Shown one piece after another: positions 20,352 through 31,417 of a DNA stretch of 64,000 bases; position 1 is the stretch's first letter; each line of letters opens with the position of its first letter. Below the pieces are notes generated by a model. The model was not told where the DNA came from. It did no database searches and saw only the letters and a program-made list of their open reading frames with translations. The DNA comes from Drosophila persimilis. Lineage: Eukaryota; Arthropoda; Insecta; Diptera; Drosophilidae. Where the stretch lies: contig NW_020825368.1 in NCBI RefSeq assembly GCF_003286085.1, positions 310,001 through 374,000 of the forward strand, given 5' to 3'. A program made the translations under genes and the position numbers.

Positions 20352-21697
20352 ATGTCTTACAAAAGAAAAAGCCGAACATATATCGGAGAGGCTCGACATG
20401 TGCAAAGAGCTACTGGCGATTTTGAGGTTAAATTGAATATTTCGGAACCCGAACTCCAACAAAATGCATTACTTTGCGATAGTAATAAATTTCCATTTAC
20501 TGAACATTCCAGTTGAACTGACTTAATCGGTTAACTAGGTGGCTGTCTGCAAATAATGTCAGCACTATGGCAGGCAATGCCTTGGTTAATATTTAAAAAC
20601 TCTTTAACAGATTTCCTTACGAAATTTAATTATTTATCTTCGAATATAAGTTTAAATATTAATGTAGACGGTCTTCCGCTATGTAAAAGTTCTAGAATGC
20701 AAGCATGTCTCATTTTGATTAACGTCAATGGCACAAAGCCAGTTTTGGTAGCTGGAATATTTGCAGGTAATTTCTTTATTTGCAAGAATTTGTCTACGAG
20801 TAAGGAGAATTGATAAAGGAAGGGATGATGTTTCAAAATATGTGTTTCCGAATATCTATGAGAGCAATCATATGCGATGCGCCAGCCCACGCTTTTATAT
20901 TGGCTGTGAAATATCGTTCGGGTTTTTATTCCTGCAACTATTGCATTCAGAAAGGGGAAACTTTCTGTAACCGTCAAATTTTCAAGAAATCAATTAACCT
21001 ACCACGAACCAATGATAGCTTCCGAAATCGTATTCAACCTGAAAACCACAACATCCAAGGCAAACATGTTCTTGATAATATGCCAATGAATATGGTAAAT
21101 CAGTTTCCCTTAGACTACATGCACGTAGTTTGTCTTTACGTCATAAAAACGGTCCTAGGGACTTTAGTAAGAGCAAAAGGTCATAAATTTTCTTTGAAAC
21201 GGGACTCCATAGCTTCCCTTAATAATAAACTTATGTCTCTTAAAAAGTTTTTATCTAGGGAATTCAATAGAGAAGTTAGATCTCTAGATAATCTCGACCG
21301 ATTTAAAGCCACTGAGTTTCGAACGTTTTTATTATATACTGGACCAATAGCATTGAAAGGCATTTTAGATACCGGCTTGTATAATCATTTTTTACTGCTA
21401 AGCTTAGCGATAAGACTTCTTCTACGCAAAGAATATTGTGTCACGCAAAATTCTCCTGCATCCAGCTTGCTGGATAATTTTGTAAGTCAAGTTCCGTCTT
21501 TCTATATGAACGCAATGCTCACTTTTAATTTTGATTGCTTAACACATTTAAGCAAACAAACCATTCAATATGGTTCTCTACAGACCATAAGCTCATTTAC
21601 GTTCGAAAACTTTCTGGGCCATCTTAAAAATATGGTGATAAATTCGAACTACTCATTGGAGAAATTTAACTGTACATTGTTGAACTCTAAACATTAA
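20352..21697 (+). pseudogene. tnp2-like (CACTA-related) transposase, unit 1, best-preserved copy
   Basis: Three frame blocks. 20352-20516 is a 54-codon N-terminus starting M-S-Y-K-R-K. 20556-20813 carries N-I-N-V-D-G-L-P-L-C-K-S-S and P-V-L-V-A-G-I-F-A-G. 20810-21697 (295 aa) carries I-C-D-A-P-A-H-A-F, a C-N-Y-C zinc pair, F-P-L-D-Y-M-H-V-V-C and F-E-N-F-L-G-H-L. I recall these motifs from a large metazoan family of transposase-like proteins; the CACTA link is less certain. Acidic residues in the V-D-G and C-D-A-P motifs may be catalytic. A stop at 20514, a missing stretch after it and a frameshift near 20782 make it inactive. Only this unit has TAT, not TAA, inside C-N-Y-C. Confidence 0.7.
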
Positions 21698-22575
21698 ACA
21701 TGAAATAAAAAATAAAATTTGTCATAGCCAACTAGTAGTTGGTCTAGAAGCATACTTTACTTCTCCCATAAACTCTACCTATGTGGGCATTTTCTATTCA
21801 AAAGTACTATATTTCGACTCGACCACATCGCAACATGATATAGAAAAATATCAGAAAAAACATTTCATTTTGAAGATTGTGGAAATCACATTTACTTTCC
21901 TTTAATTGAATAATTTTAGATTTTTAAAAGTGGCTTACCAATACGATTTTAATTTTGAGGAAATGGTAGCGGAAAATACTCAAATAACAGCTAACATTTT
22001 GAGTGACTTTCCTTCGGCTTTACCTTGCGCTTTCGTTTTAATATATTTTCAGACATATCTAATACGGCTCCAAATAATCGGTCCAATAATTATGGTAATG
22101 CATTGCTCAATAGACTTATTTGAAATAAGGGGGCGGAACTTATTTCGTTGCGTAGTGAAGTCGCATCAATAAAAGCTCGAGAGTGCGGAGAGCCTAACAT
22201 GGTAAAATTGACAGTGCCACGTTCACCACTGGCCAGTCTAGAGGCTAGGCTTTTAAGAATTTGAAGATTATCTCAAAGAAGAGCACGCTTTCAAGAACTT
22301 GGTAAGGAATTGTTTACATTTTTTGAGTAAATATAAGCGATGATGTGGCGAAATTTTTCTCCTGGCGTGGGACAGACTCCAAAAAGCATTTAAACAGAAG
22401 TTTGCGCTCGACGATCACGATTTTGACCACACAACACAAAAATATTTTCAGTATGCTCAAGAGCGGAAGGCCAGATTAAATAATACATACATATATCTTC
22501 AATATTCAATATTAATATATTAAATTCATGTCATATTAAAAATTAAAAATATTTTTTATTACGGAACAAAATAGG
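21698..22575 (+). other. 3' part of the transposon, degraded (unit 1)
   Basis: The region right of the transposase stop has scattered coding-like pieces (for example 21906-22110) with splice-like borders: TTTTAG before 21920, CAG at 21989 and TTTTCAG at 22052. In units 5, 7, 8 and 9 the middle one reads ACAG/GTAAC; in units 1-3 it reads ACAGCTAAC, which destroys the GT. A second transposon protein could have been encoded here, but I cannot assign a family. Confidence 0.35.
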
Positions 22576-22579
22576 AACG

Positions 22580-22668
22580 GGCCTTTTACGATATCATTTA
22601 TGAGCCTTTTGCGATATCGTTTGCGAGCCTTTTGCGATATCGTTTGCGAGCCTTTTGCGAGTCGTTTT
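22580..22668 (+). repeat. Right subterminal repeats with a 23-bp tandem repeat, unit 1
   Basis: Blocks of GCGATATCGTTTGCGAGCC recur with a 23-bp period and end in TTTGCGAGTCGTTTTTG. Units 1, 3, 5 and 7 have one more block than units 0, 2, 8 and 9; units 4 and 6 have lost the region. The TTTGCGAG core is inverted relative to the left end. Confidence 0.65.
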
Positions 22669-22688
22669 TGATATAAAATAATATCAAA

Positions 22689-23161
22689 ACGAGGGGGAAC
22701 GTTGTGAGTTGCTGCGACACGACAAAGAGTGCGTGCGAGAGAGACAGAAAATCAGTCTGACCGTGACGTCGGGCGCTGCGTATCCACTGCAAATTGATTT
22801 GTTCCTTTTGGCTATAAAAATGATCTGATCTGATCTGATCCAGATTCAGCAATCTGATAGATATGTTCATTATCTATGAATCTGCGTTTTTAGTTTTCTC
22901 GTATCCTCAATATTGTGGATACAATAGATTTTCGTCCTCTGTGGGGGCGGAAGGGGGTGGGGCGAAATTGTGAGATATACCTTTTATAGTGAGATCTAAC
23001 AGAAGTGCGGATACCAAATTTTGTTACTCTAGCTTTAATAGTCTCTGAGATTTGTGGATGACCAAGATTTTCGTTAGCTAAACCGACCATGAAACCTGTG
23101 TGTTAGAGAGAGAGACAGAGCGAGAAAGAATGAAATTGTTTTCTTGATTCTGGCTATAATA
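22689..23161 (-). repeat. INE-1-like arm, truncated type, unit 1
   Basis: Same truncated arm as at 12006-12456 (ACGAGGGGGAACG to CTATAATA), directly after the transposon right end. Further copies: 27571-28043, 33535-33984, 43557-44024, 53160-53632, 58709-59147 and 63552 to the edge. Unit 3 has an extra small deletion (near 33725) and unit 8 lacks 27 bases near 59130. Confidence 0.75.
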
Positions 23162-23335
23162 AAATTTTTATAAAAATGGTTCCCCACTTTAATTTTTGAT
23201 TTAAATATTTGGCAAGACTGAAACCTTTCCAAATATAAACAATTGGCATTCATACTTTTAGAAAAATTCGAGCTATTCCATAAAAAAAATGGCACGACAC
23301 CGATGTACTTATTTTTTGGGCCAGAGGTGTATATA
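23162..23335 (-). repeat. Possible end of a Tc1/mariner-like element
   Basis: Read on the minus strand from a TATA at about 23335, the sequence has the look of a Tc1-type inverted repeat (CTGGCCCAAAAAATAAGTAC), followed by about 150 AT-rich bases. The other end is cut off by the INE-1-like arm. No transposase is present. Present also in units 0, 2, 3, 5, 7 and 8. Confidence 0.28.
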
Positions 23336-23780
23336 CCATATATATTTACATTTTAACATTTTAAATTTTATTTCGCTAGACTGGCTATTTTGCCTATTGT
23401 GACTATTAGCAAGCTATATGATTTACTGTCGTGTCGGTTTACTTAATGTCTACATTCAGAAAAATAATGAGTCTAGAAGGGACTGAGCAGAGTCACGGTC
23501 ATGATCGTATTTGCACTGCTTACAGACACAAGTGTCAGAAAGAACGACACAGTAATATTCAGAGAAAAATTTTAATTTGTCTGTATTCAATATCGCTTTC
23601 AATATCCTTATAACAAATCAACACGAAGATAATATCATCTTTTTCGTCACGAATAACGTATAATAAAATATCTTTTAATTTATGTAAATTTTGGCCAATG
23701 TAAGAGTAAAAAAAAAAAAACCAGAACATATGTTCACACATGTTTGTATATAAACCCAAAATGTTCCATTTGTGTAGCCA
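23336..23780. other. Spacer downstream of C1D, no gene (unit 1)
   Basis: AT-rich spacer between the transposon remains and the next C1D copy. It holds a short 60-codon plus-strand frame (23431-23613) repeated in most units without any recognisable domain, and an A-run (23708-23719) that is the empty site for the second INE-1-like arm. Possibly C1D 3' flanking DNA. Confidence 0.5.
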
Positions 23781-23786
23781 TTTATT
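23781..23786 (-). promoter_or_regulatory. Polyadenylation signal AATAAA for C1D, unit 2
   Basis: On the minus strand AATAAA lies 13 bases beyond the C1D stop codon (23799-23801). The same hexamer follows the stop in every unit except unit 1, where the gypsy element separates them. It is close to the stop, so cleavage would leave a short 3' UTR. Confidence 0.55.
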
Positions 23787-23798
23787 TTGTATAAACAA

Positions 23799-24355
23799 TT
23801 ATTTGTCTATTTTACCATTCCCAACGTCCAAAAGACTCCTTTTGTATTGTTCTTCAGTGACCATAACGCCCCCCATGTCCACAAAACGTGTATGCATTCC
23901 AGCAGCAATAAATCGCTTGGTAGCTGGCATATCTAAGCGAGGAGCTTCGAGTGAGGTATTTAATTCCTTGCTTCTAGCCAGGATTTCCTTTGCGCGACCC
24001 AAATCATGTATTATACCATGCTGAAACCATAAATTCAATATCTTAAGTTATTAAATATACGTACTAAATATTATAACTTTACCTTAGACACATCTGAGCC
24101 CTGTAACTTTAAATACATCCAATATAATGTGGTGGTTAAGTATACCAAATAACTGTCCAATTCGATTTGTTCGTCTAAGTTCATATGTGGCGATCTGTGC
24201 GCTGAGAGAGCTATTTTCAGGTCAGTCTCTAAAGCATCCAGGCTTAAATCAAAGCTTTCAACAGCTCCTTGAATTTTATTGTCTTTTTGTAGCTTTTCCT
24301 CCAGATGAAAGCCACGTCCCGCTTTTTTTATATTGTAATCTTTTGTTTTCGACAT
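23799..24355 (-). CDS. C1D: C1D/Rrp47-like nuclear exosome cofactor, unit 2, intact
   Basis: Two exons: 24355-24083 (91 codons) and 24020-23799 (73 codons and stop). The 62-nt intron starts GTAAAG and ends TTTCAG, in phase 0. The 164-residue product matches the Sas10/Utp3/C1D family: I-E-L-D-S-Y-L-V-Y-L-T-T-T-L-Y-W-M-Y-L-K-L-Q-G, then E-I-L-A-R-S-K-E-L and A-T-K-R-F-I. These align with human C1D (about 141 aa) helices and its R-V-K-E-I and A-S-R-F-V segments. C1D/Rrp47 binds the N-terminus of Rrp6 and supports nuclear RNA trimming. No lysine-rich tail is seen. The exon junction is coded for exactly, so the gene was not copied from mRNA. Whether it is expressed is unknown. Confidence 0.85.
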
Positions 24356-24571
24356 TTAAATCCTATGTAGTAAACTTCTATCTACAATATTAAAAGTAAA
24401 CATTTTATAATTAGTCTATGACTAAAGTAGTTTTCAAAAATGCAGTAATACAACAAGCGGGAACATTGTGAGACGCGACAAGGGCCGCGGCTCTCCTTTT
24501 ATTCTTAGTTATTTCATTGTTTCTCATTTGGGATCTGAGAAAGATAGCTTTATATATGGTTACACAAAAAA

Positions 24572-24712
24572 CTATTGCATTTTGGCACTCTCCGCTTCCA
24601 ATTTGTAAGCAATACAGTATGAATTTGATTCCCGCACAATGGTCCGCCGAGAAAAAACAGTGGAGCGCAGTATATTTTTAAGCACATCAGATCCGTTTTC
24701 CTGTGATGACAC
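24572..24712 (-). pseudogene. Short ORF remnant upstream of C1D, unit 2
   Basis: A 46-codon frame opens with GTG at 24712 (no ATG; it stays open about 15 bases further) and ends TAG at 24572. It reads V-S-S-Q-E-N-G-S-D-V-L-K-N-I-L-R and ends in A-E-S-A-K-M-Q. It lies 216 bases upstream of the C1D start, on the same strand. It could be the 3' end of a neighbouring gene captured with C1D, or part of the C1D 5' region. Unit 1 has a 2-bp loss in it, unit 4 an extra base, and units 6 and 8 lose its beginning. I do not recognise it. Confidence 0.35.
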
Positions 24713-25476
24713 AACATTGATTTTTTATACCAGATACTTTAAGAGTATATGGATATATAAGATTAGTGGTGGATGCGTGTAACACCAAAAACGAAGCGTT
24801 TCCGGCCTCATAAAGAATAAATATTTTTGATCATCATCAATAGCCAGGAAAAGAATCCAAAAACGAAGATTTGAACATTATATTTGAACGATGATATGCA
24901 CTGACTGCATCTTTGAAGTGGCTATGCAGTTACTGCACCATTAAGTGGCCCGTGTGACACCAGTAGAAGGCTGTTACGCGCGGATCCCAGGCAAAGTGCA
25001 GTTCTCCTCTCCTCCCGCCCAAACGACCGAGGGGCGCTGCCCCTGTTAGACTAATATGAGAGCAAAATTAGTACTTAACTTACTAAGAGAACTACTCAGC
25101 AAACAAACAAACGTGCCTTTTGCGAGAGTCCCGCAAAATGCTCGCAAACTAGCTTGTGTACGAGCGTATGGCTATGCGTCGCAAAACTCTCGCAAACGAG
25201 CTCGCAAGCGAGTCAAAAATAAAAGCAGCAAGCCTTCATGTGCCTTCAGTCCGGCAATGCTCCTTAGATTAGTGGTCGAGAAGTCATTCGTATTTTTCTT
25301 TTTCTACATGTTTCCAGCATTAGAAACAAGTTCAAATAAAGCCTGGGTTCCTTGCGCTGGCATTTCAATTATTTTCGTCGAATTGTGCAGTACTAAGTTA
25401 AAAATCTCTACAATCTCTTACGAATTTAATAGAAACTTCTACCATAGGTAAGTACGTTATTAATAAAAGAAATAAA

Positions 25477-26602
25477 ATGTCTTACAAAAGAAAAAGCCGA
25501 ACATATATCGGAGAGGCTCGACATGTGCAAAGAGCTACTGGCGATTTTGAGGTTAAATTGAATATTTCGGAACCCGAACTCCAACAAAATGCATTACTTT
25601 GCGATAGTAATAAATTTCCATTTACTGAACATTCCAGTTGAACTGACTTAATCGGTTAACTCGGTGGCTGTCTGCAAATAATGTCAGCACTATGGCAGGC
25701 AATGCCTTGGTTAATATTTAAAAACTCTTTAACAGATTTCCTTACGAAATTTAATTATTTATCTTCGAATATAAGTTTAAATATTAATGTAGACGGTCTT
25801 CCGCTATGTAAAAGTTCTAGAATGCAAGCATGTCTCATTTTGATTAACGTCAATGGCACAAAGCCAGTTTTGGTAGCTGGAATATTTGCAGGTAATTTCT
25901 TTATTTGCAAGAATTTGTCTACGAGTAAGGAGAATTGATAAAGGAGGGGATGATGTTTCAAAATATGTGTTTCCGAATATCTATGAGAGCAATCATATGC
26001 GATGCGCCAGCCCGCGCTTTTATATTGGCTGTGAAATATCGTTCGGGTTTTTATTCCTGCAACTAATGCATTCAGAAAGGGGAAACTTTCCGTTTTCTTT
26101 GAAACGGGACTCCATAGCTTCCCTTAATAATAAACTTATGACTCTTAAAAAGTTTTTATCTAGGGAATTCAATAGAGAAGTTAGATCTCTAGATAATCTC
26201 GACCGATTTAAAGCCACTGAGTTTCGAACGTTTTTATTATATACTGGACCAATAGCATTAAAAGGCATTTTAGATACCGGCTTGTATAATCATTTTTTAC
26301 TGCTAAGCTTAGCGATAAGACTTCTTCTACGCAAAGAATATTGTGTCACGCAAAATTCTCCTGCATCCAGCTTGCTGGATAATTTTGTAAGTCAAGTTCC
26401 GTCTTTCTATATGAACGCAATGCTCACTTTTAATTTTGATTGCTTAACACATTTAAGCAAACAAACCATTCAATATGGTTCTCTACAGACCATAAGCTCA
26501 TTTACGTTCGAAAACTTTCTGGGCCATCTTAAAAATATGGTGATAAATTCGAACTACTCATTGGAGAAATTTAACTGTACATTGTTGAACTCTAAACATT
26601 AA
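25477..26602 (+). pseudogene. tnp2-like transposase, unit 2, internally deleted
   Basis: Same three blocks as unit 1, but the segment matching unit 1 20966-21186 is gone, removing the F-P-L-D-Y-M-H-V-V-C part. TAA replaces the tyrosine codon of C-N-Y-C. A 238-codon frame (25886-26602) arises only because the deletion joins an out-of-frame stretch to the true C-terminus. Not functional. Confidence 0.75.
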
Positions 26603-28574
26603 ACATGAAATAAAAAATAAAATTTGTCATAGCCAACTAGTAGTTGGTCTAGAAGCATACTTTACTTCTCCCATAAACTCTACCTATGTGGGCATTTTCT
26701 ATTCAAAAGTACTATATTTCGACTCGACCACATCGCAACATGATATAGAAAAATATCAGAAAAATCATTTAATTTTGAAGATTGTGGAAATCACATTTAC
26801 TTTCCTTTAATTGAATAATTTTAGATTTTTAAAAGTGGCTTACCAATACGATTTTAATTTTGAGGAAATGGTAGCGGAAAATACTCAAATAACAGCTAAC
26901 ATTTTGAGTGACTTTCCTTCGGCTTTACCTTGCGCTTTCGTTTTAATATATTTTCAGACATATCTAATACGGCTCCAAATAATCGGTCCAATAATTATGG
27001 TAATGCATTGCTCAATAGACTTATTTGAAATAAGGGGGCGGAACTTATTTCGTTGCGTAGTGAAGTCGCATCAATAAAAGCTCGAGAGTGCGGAGAGCCT
27101 AACATGGTAAAATTGACAGTGCCACGTTCACCACTGGCCAGTCTAGAGGCTAGGCTTTTAAGAATTTGAAGATTATCTCAAAGAAGAGCACGCTTTCAAG
27201 AACTTGGTAAGGAATTGTTTACATTTTTTGAGTAAATATAAGCGATGATGTGGCGAAATTTTTCTCCTGGCGTGGGACAGACTCCAAAAAGCATTTAAAC
27301 AGAAGTTTGCGCTCGACGATCACGATTTTGACCACACAACACAAAAATATTTTCAGTATGCTCAAGAGCGGAAGGCCAGATTAAATAATACATACATATA
27401 TCTTCAATATTCAATATTAATATATTAAATTCATGTCATATTAAAAATTAAAAATATTTTTTATTACGGAACAAAATAGGAACGGGCCTTTTACGATATC
27501 ATTTATGAGCCTTTTGCGATATCGTTTGCGAGCCTTTTGCGAGTCGTTTTTGATATAAAATAATATCAAAACGAGGGGGAACGTTGTGAGTTGCTGCGAC
27601 ACGACAAAGAGTGCGTGCGAGAGAGACAGAAAATCAGTCTGACCGTGACGTCGGGCGCTGCGTATCCACTGCAAATTGATTTGTTCCTTTTGGCTATAAA
27701 AATGATCTGATCTGATCTGATCCAGATTCAGCAATCTGATAGATATGTTCATTATCTATGAATCTGCGTTTTTAGTTTTCTCGTATCCTCAATATTGTGG
27801 ATACAATAGATTTTCGTCCTCTGTGGGGGCGGAAGGGGGTGGGGCGAAATTGTGAGATATACCTTTTATAGTGAGATCTAACAGAAGTGCGGATACCAAA
27901 TTTTGTTACTCTAGCTTTAATAGTCTCTGAGATTTGTGGATGACCAAGATTTTCGTTAGCTAAACCGACCATGAAACCTGTGTGTTAGAGAGAGAGACAG
28001 AGCGAGAAAGAATGAAATTGTTTTCTTGATTCTGGCTATAATAAAATTTTTATAAAAATGGTTCCCCACTTTAATTTTTGATTTAAATATTTGGCAAGAC
28101 TGAAACCTTTCCAAATATAAACAATTGGCATTCATACTTTTAGAAAAATTCGAGCTATTCCATAACAAACTAGCACGACACCGATGTATTTATTTTTTGG
28201 GCCAGTAGTGTATATACCATATATATTTACATTTTAAAATTTTAATTTTATTTCGCTAGACTGGCTATTTTGCCTATTGTGACTATTAGCAAGCTATATG
28301 ATTTACTGTCGTGTCGGTTTGCTTAATGTCTACATTCAGAAAAATAATGAGTCTAGAAGGGACTGAGCAGAGTCACGGTCATGATCGTATTTGCCTCGCT
28401 AACAGACACAAGTGTCAGAAAGAACGACACAGTAATATTCAAAGAAAAATTTTAATTTGTCTGTATTCAATATCGCTTTCAATATCCTTATAACAAATCA
28501 ACACGAAGATAATATCATCTTTTTCGTCACGAATAACGTATAATAAAATATCTTTTAATTTAAGTAAATTTTGG

Positions 28575-29653
28575 ACACCGCAACTCTACGGTTATACCCG
28601 ATACTAAGTCAGTATGGCTCTCCTCCGGCAGACGCCGCTAATATTTAACGACACGACAAAGAGTGCGTGCGAGAGAGACAGAAAATCAGTCTGAGCGTGA
28701 CGTCGGGCGCTGCGTAGCCACTGCAAATTGATTTGTTCCTTTTGGCTAAAAAAATGGTCTGATCTGATCCAGATTCAGCAATCTAATAGATATGGTCATT
28801 ATCTATGATTCTGCGTTTTTAGTTTTCTCAAATCTGCAATATTGTGGATGCAACAGATTTTCGTCCTTTGTGGGGGCGGATGGGGGTGGGGCGAAATTCT
28901 GAGATATACGTTTTATAGTGACATCTTAAAGGAGTGTGTGCACCAAATTTGGTTACTCTAGCCTTAATAGTCTCTGAGATTTGTGGTTGCCTCAGATTTT
29001 CGTCCTTTGCGGGGGCGGAAGGGGGTGTGGCGAAATTTGGACAGGAAACGGTCAAGGTCCGATATCACAGGAGTGTGGATACCAAATTTGGTTGCTCTGG
29101 CTTTTATAGGTTCTGAGATCCTTGAACTCATATTTTGCAATTGGCAAAACCGACCATGAAACCTGTGTGTTAGAGTGAGACAGAGCGAGAAAGAGTGAAA
29201 TTGTTTTCGTGATTCTGGCTGTAATAATTATACGATCTGGTTCAGATTTTGCACTCTAGAAGATATAGTCATCTTCTACGATTCTGCGTTTTTAGTTTTC
29301 TCGTATCGTCGAAATTGTGGATGCCACAGATTTTCGCTCTTTGTGGGGGCGGAAAAGGGCGGGGCAAAGTTTTGAAATATTTTTGTAGCAGTGACATATC
29401 ACAGAAGTCTGGATCCAAAACATCGTTGCTCTAGCTCTTATAGTCTTTGAGCACTAGGCGCTGAAGGGGACGGACAGACGGACAGACGGACGGACGGACA
29501 GACAGACAGGGCTCAATCGACTCGGCTATTGATGCTGATCAAGAATATATATACTTTATAGGGTCGGAAACGATTCCTTCTGGACGTTACACACATCCAC
29601 TTTTACCACAAATCTAATATACCCCAATACTCATTTTGAGTATCGGGTATAAA
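28575..29653 (-). repeat. INE-1-like arm, long type, unit 2 (hairpin end trimmed)
   Basis: It runs from ACACCGCAACTC to GAGTATCGGGTAT and an A-run. On the minus strand it starts ATACCCGATACTC and should end in the hairpin. Here the hairpin is cut because spacer from TTTTGG is fused to ACACCG, removing about 50 bases relative to units 5 and 7. A CGGACAGACGGA microsatellite lies at 29470-29510. Confidence 0.85.
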
Positions 29654-29739
29654 AAAAAAAACCAGAACATATGTTCACACATGTTTGTATATAAACCCAA
29701 AATGTTCCATTTGTGTAGCCATTTATTTTGTATAAACAA

Positions 29740-30296
29740 TTATTTGTTTATTTTACCATTCCCAACGTCCAAAAGACTCCTTTTGTATTGTTCTTCAGTG
29801 ACCATAACGCCCCCCATGTCCACAAAACGTGTATGCATTCCAGCAGCAATAAATCGCTTGGTAGCTGGCATATCTAAGCGAGGAGCTTCGAGTGAGGTAT
29901 TTAATTCCTTGCTTCTAGCCAGGATTTCCTTTGCGCGACCCAAATCATGTATTATACCATGCTGAAACCATAAATTCAATATCTTAAGTTATTAAATATA
30001 CGTACTAAATATTATAACTTTACCTTAGACACATCTGAGCCCTGTAACTTTAAATACATCCAATATAATGTGGTGGTTAAGTATACCAAATAACTGTCCA
30101 ATTCGATTTGTTCGTCTAAGTTCATATGTGGCGATCTGTGCGCTGAGAGAGCTTTTTTCAGGTCAGTCTCTAAAGCATCCAGGCTTAAATCAAAGCTTTC
30201 AACAGCTCCTTGAATTTTATTGTCTTTTTGTAGCTTTTCCTCCAGATGAAAGCCACGTCCCGCTTTTTTTATATTGTAATCTTTTGTTTTCGACAT
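29740..30296 (-). CDS. C1D: C1D/Rrp47-like exosome cofactor, unit 3, intact
   Basis: Exons 30296-30024 and 29961-29740, same 62-nt intron. The product has 164 residues. It differs from unit 2 at I48 (K here, in D-L-K-K-A) and near the C-terminus (G-K-I-N-K rather than G-K-I-D-K). All splice signals and the AATAAA (about 29722-29727) are kept. One of the most likely working copies. Confidence 0.85.
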
Positions 30297-31417
30297 TTAA
30301 ATCCTATGTAGTAAACTTCTATCTACAATATTAAAAGTAAACATTTTATAATTAGTCTATGACTAAAGTAGTTTTCAAAAATGCAGTAATACAACAAGCG
30401 GGAACATTGTGAGACGCGACAAGGGCCGCGGCTCTCCTTTTATTCTTAGTTATTTCATTGTTTCTCATTTGGGATCTGAGAAAGATAGCTTTATATATGG
30501 TTACACAAAAAACTATTGCATTTTGGCACTCTCCGCTTCCAATTTGTAAGCAATACAGTATGAATTTGATTCCCGCATAATGGTCCGCCGAGAAAAAACA
30601 GTGGAGCGCAGTATATTTTTAAGCACATCAGATCCGTTTTCCTGTGATGACACAACATTGATTTTTTATACCAGATACTTTAAGAGTATATGGATATATA
30701 AGATTAGTGGTGGATGCGTGTAACACCAAAAACGAAGCGTTTCCGGCCTCATAAAGAATAAATATTTTTGATCATCATCAATAGCCAGGAAAAGAATCCA
30801 AAAACGAAGATTTGAACATTATATTTGAACGATGATATGCACTGACTGCATCTTTGAAGTGGCTATGCAGTTACTGCACCATTAAGTGGCCCGTGTGACA
30901 CCAGTAGAAGGCTGTTACGCGCGGATCCCAGGCAAAGTGCAGTTCTCCTCTCCTCCCGCCCAAACGACCGAGGGGCGCTGCCCCTGTTAGACTAATATGA
31001 GAGCAAAATTAGTACTTAACTTACTAAGAGAACTACTCAGCAAACAAACAAACGTGCCTTTTGCGAGAGTCCCGCAAAATGCTCGCAAACTAGCTTGTGT
31101 ACGAGCGTATGGCTATGCGTCGCAAAACTCTCGCAAACGAGCTCGCAAGCGAGTCAAAAATAAAAGCAGCAAGCCTTCATGTGCCTTCAGTCCGGCAATG
31201 CTCCTTAGATTAGTGGTCGAGAAGTCATTCGTATTTTTCTTTTTCTACATGTTTCCAGCATTAGAAACAAGTTCAAATAAAGCCTGGGTTCCTTGCGCTG
31301 GCATTTCAATTATTTTCGTCGAATTGTGCAGTACTAAGTTAAAAATCTCTACAATCTCTTACGAATTTAATAGAAACTTCTACCATAGGTAAGTACGTTA
31401 TTAATAAAAGAAATAAA

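Larger units (their letters stand above)
23789..29729. repeat. Array unit 2 (5941 bp)
   Basis: C1D open; transposon 5' part present; about 220-bp internal transposase deletion; second INE-1-like arm present but lacking its first 30 or so bases. Same length as unit 3 and almost identical to it, so these two look like the most recent duplication pair. Confidence 0.93.

Noticed and set aside
22598..22870. Minus-strand 64-103-codon frames across the INE-1-like arms (S-A-R-R-H-G-Q-T-D-F-L)
   Set aside because: They lie on the repeat and transposon end, shift with small indels and match no protein family.
23431..23613. 60-codon plus-strand frame repeated in most units (M-S-V-x-L-M-S-T-F-R-K)
   Set aside because: Short, no domain, ends in low-complexity S-I-S-L-S-I-S-L, and lost in units 4 and 6. 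Treated as spacer.
25886..26602. 238-codon frame in units 2, 3 and 8 as a new protein
   Set aside because: It is a by-product of the 220-bp deletion: the first ~70 codons are out of the ancestral frame.
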